A DNA stretch of 64,000 bases, taken from positions 61,515,062 through 61,579,061 of the forward strand of contig JASEVX010000007.1 of NCBI GenBank assembly GCA_031761405.1, read 5' to 3'. This document shows positions 62,721 to 64,000 of this stretch, piece by piece (position 1 is the first letter of the stretch; every line of letters begins with the position of its first letter). The translations under genes were made by a program, and so were the position numbers. Origin of the DNA: Serripes groenlandicus (Eukaryota; Mollusca; Bivalvia; Cardiida; Cardiidae). The notes under the pieces are model-generated. The model searched no databases. It was given only the letters and a program-made list of their open reading frames with translations, and was not told where the DNA came from.

Positions 62721-62950
62721 TTAACCCTTACCCCCATATAGACGCATTCAGAAGCCTCTGCAGCAGACGATTTATTAAAAACATAGTGACAAAAGAGGAA
62801 ATTGCTCAAAACGAGCAATTTCTCCTTTTGCCACAATGTTTTCCACTTTAAGTCATAGGTTATCCATTCAATTATAGAGATTTTCTATTTTTTAACAAAA
62901 TATGTTCAAAGTCGTCTGCTGCAGAATTGTCGTATGAGAGAAAGGATTAA
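62721..62950 (+). mobile_element. Family B MITE, complete
   Basis: TTAACCCTTACCCCCATATA to GTATGAGAGAAAGGATTAA. Hairpin apex GCTCAAAACGAGC. TTAA at both ends; the right one is shared with the next copy. Confidence 0.92.
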
Positions 62951-63075
62951 CACACACAGAGCAACTCTACAGTAGACGACTTTGAGAACGTCTAAAGAAA
63001 AGTATGGAAACATCTCTATAAATGAAAGTATTATTATTGAATGAAATTGAAAACATTGTGGCAAAAGGACATGAA
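62947..63075 (-). mobile_element. Family B MITE, left half, sharing TTAA
   Basis: TTAACACACACAGAGCAAC, CTACAGTAGACGACTTTGAG, ATAAATGAAAGTATTATTAT, AAACATTGTGGCAAAAGG, where the hairpin should begin. The rest is absent. Confidence 0.7.
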
Positions 63076-63119
63076 GGTGGGGTTTTATATGGCGTGGTGT
63101 GAATTGATAAGTGATTACA

Positions 63120-63379
63120 TGAGCCCCGTCGCGCGAGAAAACCAACATCATGGCCTCTGCATAATGTATCGACCCAGATCAGCCTGCGCAGTCCGCGCAG
63201 ACTGATCCGGGCCGATACATTCCGTCTCAGGGGGGATATAGGTGTAGAGTAATGATTTCTGAAACAGAAAATCCACAGAAGGCGAAAAGTGTCTGTCCAG
63301 GTAAACAAACCTGCGCGGCATGCTTAGGTCGATATTTAACGCAGAGTCCAAAATGCTGGTTTTCTCGCGGGACGGCTCA
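63120..63379 (-). mobile_element. Family C MITE, complete
   Basis: TGAGCCCCGTCGCGCGAG to CGCGGGACGGCTCA. A short segment near 63300-63325 (GTAAACAAACCTGCGCGGC) is altered relative to the family. Frames of 84-113 codons over this element are shadows of its symmetry. Confidence 0.89.
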
Positions 63380-64000
63380 TTTGCAAATGAATGGTAGTTC
63401 AATTAATTACCTGATAATTGTATTATATATGATTATGAGACGACGCCTTTCTTTAGCAATCATGGTAACCCTTTACTAAATACAACACATCTGATGTAGA
63501 TGACATTTGTAAAACGTATATTGCAATAATATCGAAAAGCTCTCTAACACCTATACGAACTTGTCGTAGCATTTAGACGCGTTTACAACAAGCTACTTTT
63601 AAAAAACAGACTGGCAAAAAGTGTTGATTAGCTTATTTCTTGTTCAAAATATAACACCATTAGACTTGATACTCTTTTTCTTTAAGAAATTAAAGAATAA
63701 CATTAATAAATTACGTGCCTTGATTGTTCGGCGTCTGAGAACTTAATAGATACGTATATATAATGATCCTATTAATATTATATATATAACTTACTGTTCA
63801 TTTTGGAATAATATCCCAATTAGTGACTCAATGATTAATATACAATTTGCATATATATTACAAATTATGAAGAATCAGCTCTTTTCCCTGATACAGATTA
63901 CATTTGAAAACATTGCGGGAAAAGAAGAATTGTTTAAAATAAGAAATAGGCAAGCGATTTGTTCTTTTATAACAAATGATGTCTACTTTGTTGATATGGG
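63380..64000. other. AT-rich end of window, worn B fragments
   Basis: GTAACCCTTTACTAAATACA (63466) and TGAAAACATTGCGGGAAAAG (63905) are faint B-type sequences. No gene or clear element. Confidence 0.35.

Noticed and set aside
62967..63402. Frames of 84-113 codons on the minus strand
   Set aside because: Shadows of a family C MITE; similar frames occur at other C copies.

Overview
This window is non-coding, repeat-saturated eukaryotic DNA, AT-rich overall. The tRNA-headed SINEs, the many palindromic non-autonomous DNA transposons (MITEs) and the simple-sequence SINE tails suggest a marine invertebrate, most likely a bivalve mollusc. That assignment is inference; no gene here fixes the species. 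I found no convincing protein-coding gene, no intact transposase or reverse transcriptase, no rRNA, no functional tRNA gene and no CRISPR. All open frames are shorter than about 150 codons, and the longest lie inside tandem arrays or palindromic repeats.

Dispersed repeats. Family A: about 213 bp, termini CTCTTTCAGCGCC, TTAA at both ends. Family B: about 230 bp, termini CCCTTTCC, TTAA at both ends, by far the most abundant (more than 30 whole or broken copies). Family G: about 350 bp, termini near AGGNNCTGAACTC, also in TTAA. Family C: about 260 bp, termini TGAGCCGT, often next to TA. Family H: termini CAGGGGCGTAGCT, always seen here with a family C core inside and with 5-bp target duplications. 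Family F: about 180 bp, with a long internal palindrome. Family M: one element with CAGTC termini in TA, Tc1/mariner style. Family L: one element with GAGGGCTTGGCG termini. At least four tRNA-derived SINE families (D, E, S3, S4) have different heads and bodies but share one 3' domain.

Tandem repeats are a 52-bp array (0.8-1.4 kb), a 24-bp array (1.8-2.1 kb), a 42-bp array (12.3 kb), a 16-bp array (14.5 kb), a 30-bp array (22.0 kb), an 83-bp array (24.9 kb), a 43-bp satellite (34.4-35.4 kb) and a 73-bp satellite of about 27 monomers (49.0-51.0 kb), part of which has a 292-bp higher-order period. A 200-N assembly gap at 21.1 kb is flanked by an exact 54-bp duplication.

Most notable signals: families A, B and L have different termini but carry the same 67-68 bp hairpin, with a GCTC/GAGC apex at the same offset; family B stems show paired changes in both arms; and a family C element captured by family H has been mobilised as a composite. 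The strand given for a MITE is an arbitrary orientation: for A, '+' means the GCCGAATTG end comes first; for B, '+' means the end nearest the hairpin comes first. SINE strand is the tRNA-head-to-tail direction.
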